Shown here: positions 9,193 to 17,599 of the stretch, piece by piece
How the letters are laid out: every line of letters begins with the position of its first letter
How positions within the stretch are numbered: position 1 is the stretch's first letter
DNA from: Microvirga thermotolerans
GTDB taxonomy: Bacteria; Pseudomonadota; Alphaproteobacteria; Rhizobiales; Beijerinckiaceae
DNA: 64,000 nt
Assembly: GCF_009363855.1 (NCBI RefSeq)
Contig: NZ_CP045423.1
Location: 3,502,001-3,566,000, forward strand
Reading direction: 5' to 3'
Position numbers and translations under genes: made by a program
Notes under the pieces: generated by a model
Told to the model about the DNA's origin: nothing
The model's input: only the letters and a program-made list of their open reading frames with translations
Database searches by the model: none

Positions 9193-9966
9193 TCACGGCT
9201 CAGATCGCGGATCGGCAGATGCCTTCCTTTGCATGGAGGCATCCAGGAAAGCCTTCTCCTGGTGCGTCAGGTGCCTGACCGCGCCTTTCGGCAAATCGCC
9301 GAGTCGCAGGCCGCCGATCTCGACGCGGACGAGACGCAGTACCTCCGCGCCCGTTTCGCCGACAAGCCGCCGGATCTGACGGTTCTTGCCTTCGCTGAGG
9401 GCGACCTCGAGCCAGGCGTTGCGCTCGCCCATTCGCAGCACCGTCGCCGCTCTGGCGCTCAAGCGCTCTCCATCGTGAACGACACCCTCAACGAGCCGAT
9501 CCAGCATGGACTGATCCGGCAGGCGGTCGATCTGGACATGGTAGACCTTGCTGACATGCGAGGCCGGATCGAGGAGGCGCTGCGCCCAGCGGGTGTCGTT
9601 CGTCATCAGCAGGAGCCCCTCGCTTGCCTTGTCGAGCCGCCCGACGGGAGCGACGAAGGGCAGGTCGAGACCTTTCAGGCAGTCGTAGACCGTGGCCCTC
9701 TCCTGAGGGTCGCTGCGCGTCGTGACCAGCCCCCGCGGCTTGTTGAGCATCAGATAGACCTTGCGCTCGGCCGCAACCGGCTGGCCGTCGACGGCGATCC
9801 GCGCGCGGTCGGGATCGATCCGCATTGTCGCGCTGCGGGAGACCCGACCGTCCACGCGGACCCGCCCCTCCGCGATCAGACCCTCGGCCTGCGTCCGGGA
9901 GCAGAAGCCCAGTTTGGACAATGCGCGCGCAAGACTTACCTTGGCCTCGCCGGCTGATCGCGTCAT
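9193..9966 (-). CDS. RsuA/RluB-family rRNA pseudouridine synthase
   Basis: A 257-residue protein with an N-terminal S4 RNA-binding domain (about 10-60, VSLARALSKLGFCSR onward) and the RsuA/RluB/RluE catalytic domain. The catalytic Asp lies in PVGRLDKASEGLLLMT, and NKPRGLVTT and EGKNRQIRR are also diagnostic. It isomerises a uridine in rRNA, most likely 23S. The open frame extends 67 codons further upstream through a low-quality, repeat-containing region, but conserved sequence begins at the ATG at 9966. Which rRNA position it modifies is not decidable from sequence. Confidence 0.88.
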   Translation of the reverse strand: MTRSAGEAKVSLARALSKLGFCSRTQAEGLIAEGRVRVDGRVSRSATMRIDPDRARIAVDGQPVAAERKVYLMLNKPRGLVTTRSDPQERATVYDCLKGLDLPFVAPVGRLDKASEGLLLMTNDTRWAQRLLDPASHVSKVYHVQIDRLPDQSMLDRLVEGVVHDGERLSARAATVLRMGERNAWLEVALSEGKNRQIRRLVGETGAEVLRLVRVEIGGLRLGDLPKGAVRHLTHQEKAFLDASMQRKASADPRSEP

Positions 9967-10100
9967 TCGCGCCGCCGGCGGGCGATAGGATGGCTTCAAT
10001 CTGTTCTTCCTCGATCCGAAGGTTGGAGGTCCGGGAAACCGGACGAACTGTGGGGCCATAAGGCCAAGATCGCTGCCCACGTCAACCACCGGCGAGTTCT

Positions 10101-10136
10101 CTTGGCAGTTCCCTTGGCAGTTCCCTTGGCAGTTCT
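10101..10136. repeat. 12-bp tandem repeat, three copies
   Basis: Three head-to-tail copies of CTTGGCAGTTCC, the third ending in T instead of C, preceded by a partial copy (GAGTTCT at 10094-10100). On the minus strand it would encode a repeating Gly-Asn-Cys-Gln, which supports excluding this stretch from the neighbouring protein. Number of copies may vary between strains. Confidence 0.85.
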
Positions 10137-10273
10137 CTCGGAGTGCCCTCGCAGCATCCGGCAGCACGTGGGTCGGCCCTGCCGGGAGCGCACCGATAGT
10201 TCATTGCAAGCGGACGTCCGGGACCACCCGTCTCACCGCAGGATCACGCTCGCGCGAGGGCGCGCTTCGTCCC

Positions 10274-10343
10274 TTGACAGTCGGAAAGATGTAGGATCAT
10301 CTTATTTGCATACTAATGAAATAAACGGTCGGCCAACGACCGT
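10274..10343 (+). promoter_or_regulatory. Composite promoter/operator of the nicotinate operon (site A)
   Basis: A TTGACA -35-like box (10274-10279) is followed 31 bases after its first base by TTTGCATACTAATGAA (10305-10320). A perfect 7-bp inverted repeat, ACGGTCG / CGACCGT with a 5-nt loop, follows at 10325-10343. The same three parts occur with nearly the same spacing before the ferredoxin gene (24288-24349). No convincing -10 box is visible here. The imperfect dyad TTnGnnnACnAA near the expected transcription start suggests a repressor site. The MarR protein encoded at the end of this operon is the obvious candidate ligand, but that is inference. Confidence 0.6.
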
Positions 10344-10384
10344 CCAAGGGGAACGAATGGCCTTGATGGCCAAGGAGGGGATCG

Positions 10385-11218
10385 ATGTATCTCCGGCCCA
10401 GATCGCTGGACGAAGCGGTGGACGCGCTGGCCATCCATGGCGGCCGCATCCTCGCTGGAGGAACGGATTTTTATCCGGCGCTCGGCGACCGACCGATTGC
10501 AGGAAACGTCATCGACATTTCCGCGCTGGACGAGCTCGCAGGAATTTCCGTTGGCCCGAACGAAGTGCGGATCGGGGCCCGCGCCACCTGGAGCAGCATC
10601 GCGTCCGCGCCTCTTCCTCGCGCCTTCGATGCCCTGAAAGCGGCGGCTCGCGAGGTCGGATCACTGCAGATTCAGAATCTCGGAACGATTGCCGGAAACC
10701 TCTGCAATGCATCGCCTGCGGCAGACGGCATTCCCCCTCTTCTGGCACTCGATGCGGAAGTGGAACTGCAATCCCGCTCGGGACATCGCCGCATTCCTCT
10801 CGCCGAGTTCGTCACCGGCTATCGCAAGACGGTCATTAGCCCCGACGAGATTCTCACTGCCGTGGTCGTGCCGCGCTCCATCGAAGGCGCTTCGGCATTT
10901 CTGAAGCTCGGCGCCCGCCGGTACCTTGTGATCTCCATCGCCATGGTTGCGGCCATCGTCGAAACCGATTCCCAAGGCTGCGTCTCCCAGGCGCGGATTG
11001 CCGTCGGCGCCTGCTCGGCCGTCGCGCAACGGCTTCGCAGCCTGGAGGAGGACCTCGTCGGCGCTCCGGGCCGGCCCGGGATCGGAAGCAGCGCTTCGCT
11101 CGATCACCTCGCGTCGCTTTCCCCGATCGACGACCTGCGCGCAACCGCCGACTACCGGAGGAATGCCGCGTTGGCCCTCGTGAGAAGGGCGCTCGAAGCC
11201 TGTGTCCTGGAGACTTGA
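10385..11218 (+). CDS. Molybdenum hydroxylase FAD-binding subunit (probable nicotinate dehydrogenase)
   Basis: A 277-residue protein of the xanthine dehydrogenase medium-subunit family (CoxM/NdhF type). The FAD-binding motifs are readable: AGGTDFYP near residue 25 and TIAGNLCNASPAAD near residue 100, followed by a CO-dehydrogenase flavoprotein C-terminal domain. It would pass electrons from the Fe-S clusters of the next gene product to an acceptor. It is the first gene of a long operon. The next gene starts two bases after its stop. Assignment to nicotinate rests on the neighbouring reductase and enamidase genes, not on this sequence alone. Confidence 0.82.
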   Translation: MYLRPRSLDEAVDALAIHGGRILAGGTDFYPALGDRPIAGNVIDISALDELAGISVGPNEVRIGARATWSSIASAPLPRAFDALKAAAREVGSLQIQNLGTIAGNLCNASPAADGIPPLLALDAEVELQSRSGHRRIPLAEFVTGYRKTVISPDEILTAVVVPRSIEGASAFLKLGARRYLVISIAMVAAIVETDSQGCVSQARIAVGACSAVAQRLRSLEEDLVGAPGRPGIGSSASLDHLASLSPIDDLRATADYRRNAALALVRRALEACVLET

Positions 11219-11220
11219 AC

Positions 11221-13995
11221 ATGCTCGATCCGGTCGCGCCCCCGAAATCGGATACGACGGTGGAATTCTGCCTCAACGGCCGCACGACAGCTGTCTCGGC
11301 GGCACCGGCGAGCCGCCTCAGCAAGGTGCTGCGCGACGAGCTGCGGCAGACCGGAACGAAGGTCGGCTGCGACGCAGGAGATTGCGGCGCCTGCACGGTT
11401 CTGGTCGACGATGAGCCGGTCTGCAGCTGTCTGATGGCCGTCGGACAGGCCGAAGGCCGATCCGTCACGACCATCGAGGGGCTAGCCCACCACTCGCCCA
11501 ATGCCGCGAGGCTCCAGCAGTCCTTCCTCGACCACGGGGCAGCTCAGTGCGGCATCTGCACGCCCGGAATGCTGGTGGCGGCAACCGCGCTTCTCGACCG
11601 GAATCCCGCTCCCACGGAAACCCAGGTCATGGACGCCATCGGCGGCGTTCTCTGCCGGTGCACGGGCTATCGCAAGATCGTCGAGGCCATCCTCGCCGTG
11701 CGGCAAGCACCCGCCGCGGCGCCCATGCCGGAAGCCGGGTCGGCAGTCGGCTCGCGCGTCGTCCGCCTCGACGGGCTGCGCAAGGTGAACGGAACGGAGA
11801 TCTTCGGTGCCGACGAGTGGCCGGCCGACGCGCTTTTGCTGCGGGCGGTCCGTAGTCCCCATCACCGGGCCCGCTTCCGCTTCGGCGATCTCGACGCATT
11901 CGTCGCGGCGCATCCCGGCATCGTACGCATCCTGACGGCGAAGGATGTGACCGGAGAGAACTGCTTTGGCGTCATCCCCGCCTTTGCCGACCAACCTGTC
12001 TTCGCCGAGACGGAGGCGCGGTTCCGCGGCGAGGCGGTTGCTGCAATCGTCGGAGAAGCGGAAGCCATCGAGGCCCTCGATCTCTCGGAATTCCCCGTCA
12101 CGTGGGAAGAGCTTCCGGCCAGCACCACCATGGATGCCGCCTTGGCCGAGGATGCGCCTCTTGTCCACCAGGGGCGCCCGGGCAACGTTCTGGTGCGAGG
12201 CCGGGTCGTTCGCGGCGATGTCGACCGGGCGCTCGCCGAGGCGGACGTGGTCGTCGAAGGTCTTTTCGAGACGGGCTTCGTCGAGCACGCCTATATCGAA
12301 CCGGAGGCAGGCTTCGCGCGCCGGGTCGGGAACCGCATCGAAGTTCAGGCCTGCACCCAGGCCCCCTACATGGATCGCGACGATATCGCCCGCGTTCTCG
12401 GGCTGGCTCCGGAGGACGTACGGATCATCCCGACCGCAGTGGGCGGGGGCTTCGGTTCTAAGCTTGACCTTTCGGTGCAGCCCTTCATCGCGCTGGCTGC
12501 GTGGCTCCTGAGACGTCCGGTCCGAATGACCTATACGCGGCCCGAGTCGATCATGACGACGACGAAGCGCCACCCGGCCCGCATCCGCGCCCGCGCCGGC
12601 GCCACGCGGGACGGACGTCTCGTCGGGCTGGACTTTACGGGGGACTTCAACACGGGCGCCTATGCCTCCTGGGGACCCACCGTCGCGAACCGCGTGCCGG
12701 TCCACGCCTCCGGGCCCTATCTCGTGCCGCACTACCGCGCGCTGACCCGCGCCGTGCTGACTCACCTGGTGCCGGCCGGAGCATTTCGCGGGTTCGGCGT
12801 GCCTCAAGCCGCCATCGCCCAGGAGCAGCTCTACGACGAGCTTGCCGGACGCCTCGGACTCGATCCTCTGGAATTTCGCATCGCCAACGCCCTGACCGAC
12901 GAGCTGCCGACCGTCACGGGGCAGGTTCTCGGCAAGGGAGTGGGGATCAAGGCCTGTTTCGAGGCGCTGCGTCCGCACTGGAAGCGCGCTCGCGCGGAAG
13001 CGGAAGTCTTCAACGCCGCCGCGAAAGGCACATTGCGGCGCGGAGCCGGCGTCGCCGGCATGTGGTACGGCTGCGGCAACACCTCGCTGCCCAATCCCTC
13101 CACGATCCGTGTAGGGCTCAAGCGCAACGGCCGCCTGTCCCTGCACCAGGGCGCGGTCGATATCGGCCAGGGGTCGAACACCGTCATCACGCAGATCTGC
13201 GCCGATGCGATAGGCGCGCCGCTTGCCCGCTTCGATCTCGTCTCCGCGGATACGGACATCACGCCGGACGGCGGCAAGACCTCGGCATCGCGCCAAACCT
13301 TCGTCAGCGGCAAGGCCGCCGAGCTTGCCGGGCGCGAACTGCGCAAGGCGATCCTGCGTCTCGCGAATGCCGGCGACGGCGCCCGGCTCCTGTTCGAGGG
13401 CGACCGCGTCACTGTCGAGGATGGCGGTCAGCGCTGGACCATCGCCCTGTCGGAGCTGCCCCTGGACGAGCATGGCTATGTGCTCACCGGAGAGGCGACG
13501 TTCGATCCTCCCACCTCGCCGCTCGACGAGAACGGCCAGGGCGACCCCTATGCGGTCTACGGTTTCGGAGCCCATATGGTCGAGGTCGAAGTCGATCTGG
13601 AACTCGGCCTGGTGAAGGCCTTGAAGATCACTGCCGCGCACGACGTCGGCAAGGCCATCAATCCCATGCTGGTCGAAGGACAGATCGAGGGAGGCGCCGC
13701 GCAGGGCCTCGGCCTCGCCCTCATGGAGGAGTTCCTTCCCGGAAAGGGCGAGAACCTGCACGACTACCTGATCCCGTCGGCGGGCGACATGCCGCCCGTG
13801 GAATCCATTCTGATCGAGGATGCCTCGCCCGTCGGCCCCTTCGGAGCCAAGGGCATCGGCGAGCAGGCGCTGATCCCCACCGCCCCCGCCATCCTCAACG
13901 CCATCTTCCATGCGACCGGCGTCCGCATCCGCCGCGTGCCCGCCACGCCGAGCCGAGTGCGCGAGGCCCTCGCCGCCGTTCATTCGCGAGGCTGA
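11221..13995 (+). CDS. Fused [2Fe-2S] and molybdopterin subunit of a xanthine dehydrogenase-family hydroxylase (probable nicotinate dehydrogenase)
   Basis: 924 residues. The first about 165 form the small Fe-S subunit, with the plant-type cluster CDAGDCGACTV and the second cluster CGICTPGM...CRCTGYRK. The rest is the molybdopterin subunit, with GGGFGSK, a cofactor segment near GAFRGFGVPQ and the catalytic Glu in GAKGIGEQA near the C terminus. It would hydroxylate an N-heterocycle next to the ring nitrogen; the context points to nicotinate giving 6-hydroxynicotinate. The ATG at 11221 was preferred over a TTG at 11215 because GGAG lies eight bases upstream. In E. barkeri the equivalent parts are three separate proteins (NdhS, NdhL, NdhM), so this fusion is a notable difference. 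Confidence 0.82.
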   Translation: MLDPVAPPKSDTTVEFCLNGRTTAVSAAPASRLSKVLRDELRQTGTKVGCDAGDCGACTVLVDDEPVCSCLMAVGQAEGRSVTTIEGLAHHSPNAARLQQSFLDHGAAQCGICTPGMLVAATALLDRNPAPTETQVMDAIGGVLCRCTGYRKIVEAILAVRQAPAAAPMPEAGSAVGSRVVRLDGLRKVNGTEIFGADEWPADALLLRAVRSPHHRARFRFGDLDAFVAAHPGIVRILTAKDVTGENCFGVIPAFADQPVFAETEARFRGEAVAAIVGEAEAIEALDLSEFPVTWEELPASTTMDAALAEDAPLVHQGRPGNVLVRGRVVRGDVDRALAEADVVVEGLFETGFVEHAYIEPEAGFARRVGNRIEVQACTQAPYMDRDDIARVLGLAPEDVRIIPTAVGGGFGSKLDLSVQPFIALAAWLLRRPVRMTYTRPESIMTTTKRHPARIRARAGATRDGRLVGLDFTGDFNTGAYASWGPTVANRVPVHASGPYLVPHYRALTRAVLTHLVPAGAFRGFGVPQAAIAQEQLYDELAGRLGLDPLEFRIANALTDELPTVTGQVLGKGVGIKACFEALRPHWKRARAEAEVFNAAAKGTLRRGAGVAGMWYGCGNTSLPNPSTIRVGLKRNGRLSLHQGAVDIGQGSNTVITQICADAIGAPLARFDLVSADTDITPDGGKTSASRQTFVSGKAAELAGRELRKAILRLANAGDGARLLFEGDRVTVEDGGQRWTIALSELPLDEHGYVLTGEATFDPPTSPLDENGQGDPYAVYGFGAHMVEVEVDLELGLVKALKITAAHDVGKAINPMLVEGQIEGGAAQGLGLALMEEFLPGKGENLHDYLIPSAGDMPPVESILIEDASPVGPFGAKGIGEQALIPTAPAILNAIFHATGVRIRRVPATPSRVREALAAVHSRG

Positions 13996-13997
13996 CC

Positions 13998-15488
13998 ATG
14001 ACCCCTGAACCGACTGTGGAGTCCGTGCGCGACGACAAGATCCGGTGCGATGCGTGTCCGGTCATGTGCTACATCAAGCCGGGCATGGCGGGCGCCTGCG
14101 ACCGTTATGCCAACAGGGACGGCGAACTGGTGCGTGTGGATCCGCATGTCGTCCTGGACCGGACCGTGGCTCAGGGCGGCTCCGTCGTGCCTTTTCACCG
14201 GCCGGGCGACTGGGACGGGCAGCTGCTCCAGGGCAGCGAAACCTTCGTGACCGCGATCGGCGCCGGAACGACCTATCCGGACTACAAGCCGGCTCCCTTC
14301 ATCGTCTCTTCGGAGATCGACGGGGTCGACATGGTAACGGTCGTCACCGAGGGCATCTTCAGCTATTGCGGCGTGAAGGTGAAGGTCGATACGGACCGCT
14401 ATCTGGGGCCGGAGCGCGCCATCGTGCGGGCGCAGGGCGAAGCGGTCGGCCACGTCACGACGGGCGAATACGGCTCGCAGATGCTCTCTCTCGGCGGCGT
14501 ACACCACCTCACCGGCGGATCCAAGAAGGAAGGCCGCGTCACGTGCGACGTCCTTCTCGATCTCTGCAACGGCAAGCCGGCGGAGCTGACGGTCGACGAC
14601 GGAGCGACCATCGTCGTCCAGGCGGGGCGGGCCCCCATCATCAACGGCGTCGTCGAAGAGCGCATGCGAGTCGGATGCGGGTCGGCGACCATCGGCATGT
14701 TCGCGAAACAGTGGCACGGCAAGGTGGACGAGGTCGTCGTCGTCGACGACCACATCACCGGCGTCCTCTCGGAGCATCAGGCCGGCAAGCTGCTCGGTAT
14801 CCGCGGCAGCGGCATCAAGATGAAGGGGCGGCGCTCGACGCCGGGGCGCTACTTTCAGGTGGCGGAGCCCGGCACCGGCTGGGGTGGAACGAACATCTCC
14901 GATCCCCTCTCCATTCTCGGCCCGTTCAACCTGCAGGAGGCATGGGCCGGACTGCGCCTGCTGATGGTCTCCACGACGGGCGAGCACTACGCCTACTACG
15001 AGCTCGACGACAGGCTGATGCCCGTCGAGCGGGAATTGCCGGCGAGCCTGAAGGAATCCGTCGAGCGGATCCAGGAGAACTGCGAGCCTGCCCTGTGCAC
15101 GGTTCTGTTCATGGGCGGCGCTGGCGGCTCCCTCCGGGCGGGCGTCACCGAAAATCCCGTGCGCCTGACCCGCTCCGTGAAGGATGCCCTCACCTACGTC
15201 ACCTGCGGCGGCGCGCCGGTCTATGTGTGGCCGGGCGGCGGCATCACGTTCATGGTGGACGTCACGCGCGTTCCCGACAACGCCTTCGGCTATGTTCCGA
15301 CGCCCGCCCTCGTCGCGCCCATCGAATTCACCCTGCGCCTTTCGGACTATGCGGCTCTCGGCGGGCACATGGACCATGTCCGTCCCGCGTCCTCGCTCGG
15401 ACCGAGCGAGTCCCGTCGCCAGGTGCCGCATCGCCTGGACAATCCGTGGCCGTTCGCGCCGCAGACCGCCCGGAGGTCGCACGGATGA
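13998..15488 (+). CDS. hnr: 6-Hydroxynicotinate reductase
   Basis: A 496-residue cytoplasmic Fe-S protein. An N-terminal cysteine cluster (C17, C20, C24, C34 in CDACPVMCYIKPGMAGAC) fits a [4Fe-4S] centre, and seven more cysteines (124, 183, 190, 227, 362, 367, 403) could serve further centres. The E. barkeri enzyme reduces 6-hydroxynicotinate to 1,4,5,6-tetrahydro-6-oxonicotinate with reduced ferredoxin and carries Fe-S clusters and covalent flavin. I recognise this family from overall sequence and from the enamidase and ferredoxin genes nearby. A D-x2-T-x2-T segment (DALTYVT, 396-402) is a possible flavin attachment site. The start lies two bases after the hydroxylase stop, and the end overlaps the UPF0280 gene by 4 bp. 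Confidence 0.82.
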   Translation: MTPEPTVESVRDDKIRCDACPVMCYIKPGMAGACDRYANRDGELVRVDPHVVLDRTVAQGGSVVPFHRPGDWDGQLLQGSETFVTAIGAGTTYPDYKPAPFIVSSEIDGVDMVTVVTEGIFSYCGVKVKVDTDRYLGPERAIVRAQGEAVGHVTTGEYGSQMLSLGGVHHLTGGSKKEGRVTCDVLLDLCNGKPAELTVDDGATIVVQAGRAPIINGVVEERMRVGCGSATIGMFAKQWHGKVDEVVVVDDHITGVLSEHQAGKLLGIRGSGIKMKGRRSTPGRYFQVAEPGTGWGGTNISDPLSILGPFNLQEAWAGLRLLMVSTTGEHYAYYELDDRLMPVERELPASLKESVERIQENCEPALCTVLFMGGAGGSLRAGVTENPVRLTRSVKDALTYVTCGGAPVYVWPGGGITFMVDVTRVPDNAFGYVPTPALVAPIEFTLRLSDYAALGGHMDHVRPASSLGPSESRRQVPHRLDNPWPFAPQTARRSHG

Positions 15489-16393
15489 CGCGACGGCCGC
15501 ACATCGCGCTGCTCCCCGACGGCCGCCGCCTGCATCTTCAGGACGGCCCCATCGACCTGATCGTCGAAGGGTTCGGGCGGCCGGAAGCGGTGCGGGCTGC
15601 CTACGAGGCCGCGGCGCGGCGCCTGACCGGCCTCCTCGACGAGCTCTGCGAAGAGCTGCCCCTGCTGCGCAGGGCTGCCGCGCCTGGATCATGTCCCCTG
15701 CGTGGAACGGTGGCCCGCCGCATGCATGCGGCGGTGGCTCCTTTCGCGAAGGAGATCTTCATCACGCCCATGGCGGCAGTGGCGGGCTCGGTCGCGGAGG
15801 AGATCCTGGGCGCCATGACGGCGGCGGCCGAGTTGGACAAGGCCTATGTCAACAACGGTGGCGACATCGCCCTCCATTTGAACGAAGACGCGGCATTCAC
15901 GGTCGGGCTCGTGGACCGTCCGGACCGTCCAGGCCTGTTCGCAACGACCCGCGTGACGGCAGCGGACGGGATCCGCGGGATCGCCACCAGCGGCCGTCAC
16001 GGGCGCAGCTTCTCCCTCGGCATTGCCGATGCGGTCACGGTTCTCGCCGCCACCGCCGCCGCGGCCGATGCCGCCGCCACCGTGATCGCCAACGCGGTCG
16101 ACCTGCCGGGCCACCCGGCCGTCCGGCGCTGCCCGGCGTCCGAGATCCAGCCCGACAGCGACCTCGGCGACCGCCCGGTCACCCGCCATGTCGAGCCTCT
16201 GCTCCTGGCCGATATCGGGACGGCTCTCGCCCGCGGCGTCGCCTGCGCCGAAGAACTGCTCTCGTCCGGTCTGATCCGAGGCGCGGCCCTCCACCTTCAG
16301 GGCGAAACCACGACGGTCGGCTTCGCCTCGCCATCTCCCATTGCGGCCGTTCCGCCGCCTCATCGCCTGCCACAGGATTCCATCTATGCCTGA
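15485..16393 (+). CDS. UPF0280 protein, ApbE-like (candidate flavin transferase for Hnr)
   Basis: A 302-residue protein of family UPF0280. Several segments match landmarks of ApbE FMN transferases: NNGGD (123-127, ApbE GG-D/E loop), ATSG (167-170), ADAVTVLA (181-188) and ADAAAT (194-199, where ApbE has ADALAT with metal-binding Asp and Thr). There is no signal peptide or lipobox, so it should be cytoplasmic, where Hnr is. It overlaps hnr by ATGA and the next gene by 8 bases, so it is tightly co-expressed. The family has no established activity that I know of. The flavin transferase role is inferred from the motifs and from the covalent flavin of the characterised Hnr. Confidence 0.72.
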   Translation: MTRRPHIALLPDGRRLHLQDGPIDLIVEGFGRPEAVRAAYEAAARRLTGLLDELCEELPLLRRAAAPGSCPLRGTVARRMHAAVAPFAKEIFITPMAAVAGSVAEEILGAMTAAAELDKAYVNNGGDIALHLNEDAAFTVGLVDRPDRPGLFATTRVTAADGIRGIATSGRHGRSFSLGIADAVTVLAATAAAADAAATVIANAVDLPGHPAVRRCPASEIQPDSDLGDRPVTRHVEPLLLADIGTALARGVACAEELLSSGLIRGAALHLQGETTTVGFASPSPIAAVPPPHRLPQDSIYA

Positions 16394-16970
16394 CGTCCAT
16401 ATCCGCAAGAGTCTCGTGACGGTCGAAGAGATCTTTCACGAGGGCGGCCCCGCTGCGGAGGTCCCGCTCAGGAGGGGGGCCATCGTCACGGTCGTTCGCA
16501 ACCCCTTCGCCGGCCGCTATGTGGAGGAGATCGCCCCCTTCATGGACGATCTGAAGCCGCTCGGGCTGCAGATGGCGACGAGTCTCCTGGCCGCGCTCGG
16601 CGGCGACCCGCGTACGATCGAGGGCTACGGGAAAGGGGCCATCGTCGGAGCGGCGGGGGAGCTCGAGCACGGCGCCCTGTGGCACGTGCCGGGCGGCTAC
16701 GCGATGCGGGAGGCCCTCGGCGGCGCCAAGGCTATCGTGCCCTCGGCCAAGAAGGTGGGCGGTCCGGGCACGCGGCTCGACGTCCCCGTGACCCACATCA
16801 ACGCGTCCTACGTGCGCAGTCATTTCGACGCCATGGAGGTCGGTGTGCCGGACGGGCCGAAGGCCGACGAGATGGCCCTCGTGCTGGTCATGACGACGGG
16901 CGCGCGCATCCACGCCCGCGTCGGCGGCCTCAAGGCCAGCGAGATCAAGGGAGAGGATGGCCTGAGATGA
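16386..16970 (+). CDS. DUF1185 ('amino acid synthesis') family protein, first copy
   Basis: A 194-residue cytoplasmic protein of Pfam PF06684. Shared family segments are NPFAGRYVEE (about 38-47), YGKGAIVGAAGELEHGA (about 80-96) and PSAKKVGGPGTRLDVP (about 119-134). Structures of family members show a variant of the Bacillus chorismate mutase fold, but no reaction has been demonstrated that I am aware of. It overlaps the UPF0280 gene and the second copy, so it belongs to the nicotinate operon. Its role could be in handling a cyclic or unstable pathway intermediate, which is speculation. Confidence 0.78.
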   Translation: MPDVHIRKSLVTVEEIFHEGGPAAEVPLRRGAIVTVVRNPFAGRYVEEIAPFMDDLKPLGLQMATSLLAALGGDPRTIEGYGKGAIVGAAGELEHGALWHVPGGYAMREALGGAKAIVPSAKKVGGPGTRLDVPVTHINASYVRSHFDAMEVGVPDGPKADEMALVLVMTTGARIHARVGGLKASEIKGEDGLR

Positions 16971-17551
16971 AGGCGAGAGTTCGAAAGATCGTTACGGTCG
17001 TCGAGGAAACGCGCAGCGAGATGGGGCAGCCCATCGACCCTCCGACCCGCCGCGCCGCCGCTGTCGCGGTGATCGAGAACCCCTTTGCGGGACGCTACGT
17101 GGAGGATCTGGCGCCGCTGTTCGAGATCGGCGAGGAGTTGGGCGGGCTGCTCGCCGAACGTGCGGTGACCGCGCTCGGGATCGAAGGCAGCCGCGCCGAA
17201 AGCTACGGCAAGGCCGCGGCGGTGGGCGAGAACGGCGAGCTTGAGCATGCGGCGGCCATCCTGCACCCCAAGCTGGGGGCCCCGGTCCGGTCCGTGCTCG
17301 GCGGCGGGGCGGCTCTCATTCCCTCCTCCAAGAAGCGCGGTGGTCCCGGGGTGGTGCTGGACATTCCCCTCGGACACAAGGATGCTGCCTATGTTCGAAG
17401 TCACTTCGACGGCATGGAGGTCCGGATCCCCGATGCGCCGCGCGCGAACGAGATCGTAGTCGCCGTTGCGATTACGGACAGCGGACGCCCCCTGCCTCGC
17501 GTGGGCGGGCTGACGAAGGACGAAATCAAGGGTGTAGATGGACTGCGCTGA
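16967..17551 (+). CDS. DUF1185 ('amino acid synthesis') family protein, second copy
   Basis: A 194-residue paralogue of the preceding gene, with the same landmarks (NPFAGRYVED, YGKAAAVGENGELEHAA, PSSKKRGGPGVVLDIP) and the same C-terminal ending E-I-K-G-x-D-G-L-R. The two copies clearly differ elsewhere, so the duplication is old and both are probably needed, perhaps as a heteromer. It overlaps the first copy by 4 bp (ATGA). The 48-base gap after it separates the enzyme genes from the transporter genes. Confidence 0.78.
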   Translation: MKARVRKIVTVVEETRSEMGQPIDPPTRRAAAVAVIENPFAGRYVEDLAPLFEIGEELGGLLAERAVTALGIEGSRAESYGKAAAVGENGELEHAAAILHPKLGAPVRSVLGGGAALIPSSKKRGGPGVVLDIPLGHKDAAYVRSHFDGMEVRIPDAPRANEIVVAVAITDSGRPLPRVGGLTKDEIKGVDGLR

Positions 17552-17599
17552 GCCAGATAACAGAGGGAGCTGGCGCAGGCCTAGCAAGTGGAGGACGTT

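Larger units (their letters stand above)
9967..10384. other. Divergent intergenic region with tandem repeat and regulatory element
   Basis: 418 bases between the pseudouridine synthase gene and the start of the nicotinate operon. It holds a 12-bp tandem repeat (10101-10136) and a composite promoter/operator/inverted repeat (10274-10343), each listed separately. No further gene is apparent. Confidence 0.7.

Noticed and set aside
10101..10136. A small CRISPR-like array
   Set aside because: The 12-bp units are directly joined with no spacers, there are only three copies, and no cas gene is present.
11482..13983. An 833-codon minus-strand frame opposite the molybdenum hydroxylase, and a similar one at 31492-33978 opposite coxL
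   Set aside because: Both mirror the codon pattern of hydroxylase genes with intact cofactor and catalytic motifs. Neither has domains of its own.
13998..15488. Cyanuric acid hydrolase or barbiturase-type ring-opening amidohydrolase
   Set aside because: The N-terminal four-cysteine cluster and the adjoining ferredoxin and enamidase genes fit 6-hydroxynicotinate reductase, and no ring-opening hydrolase signature was found.
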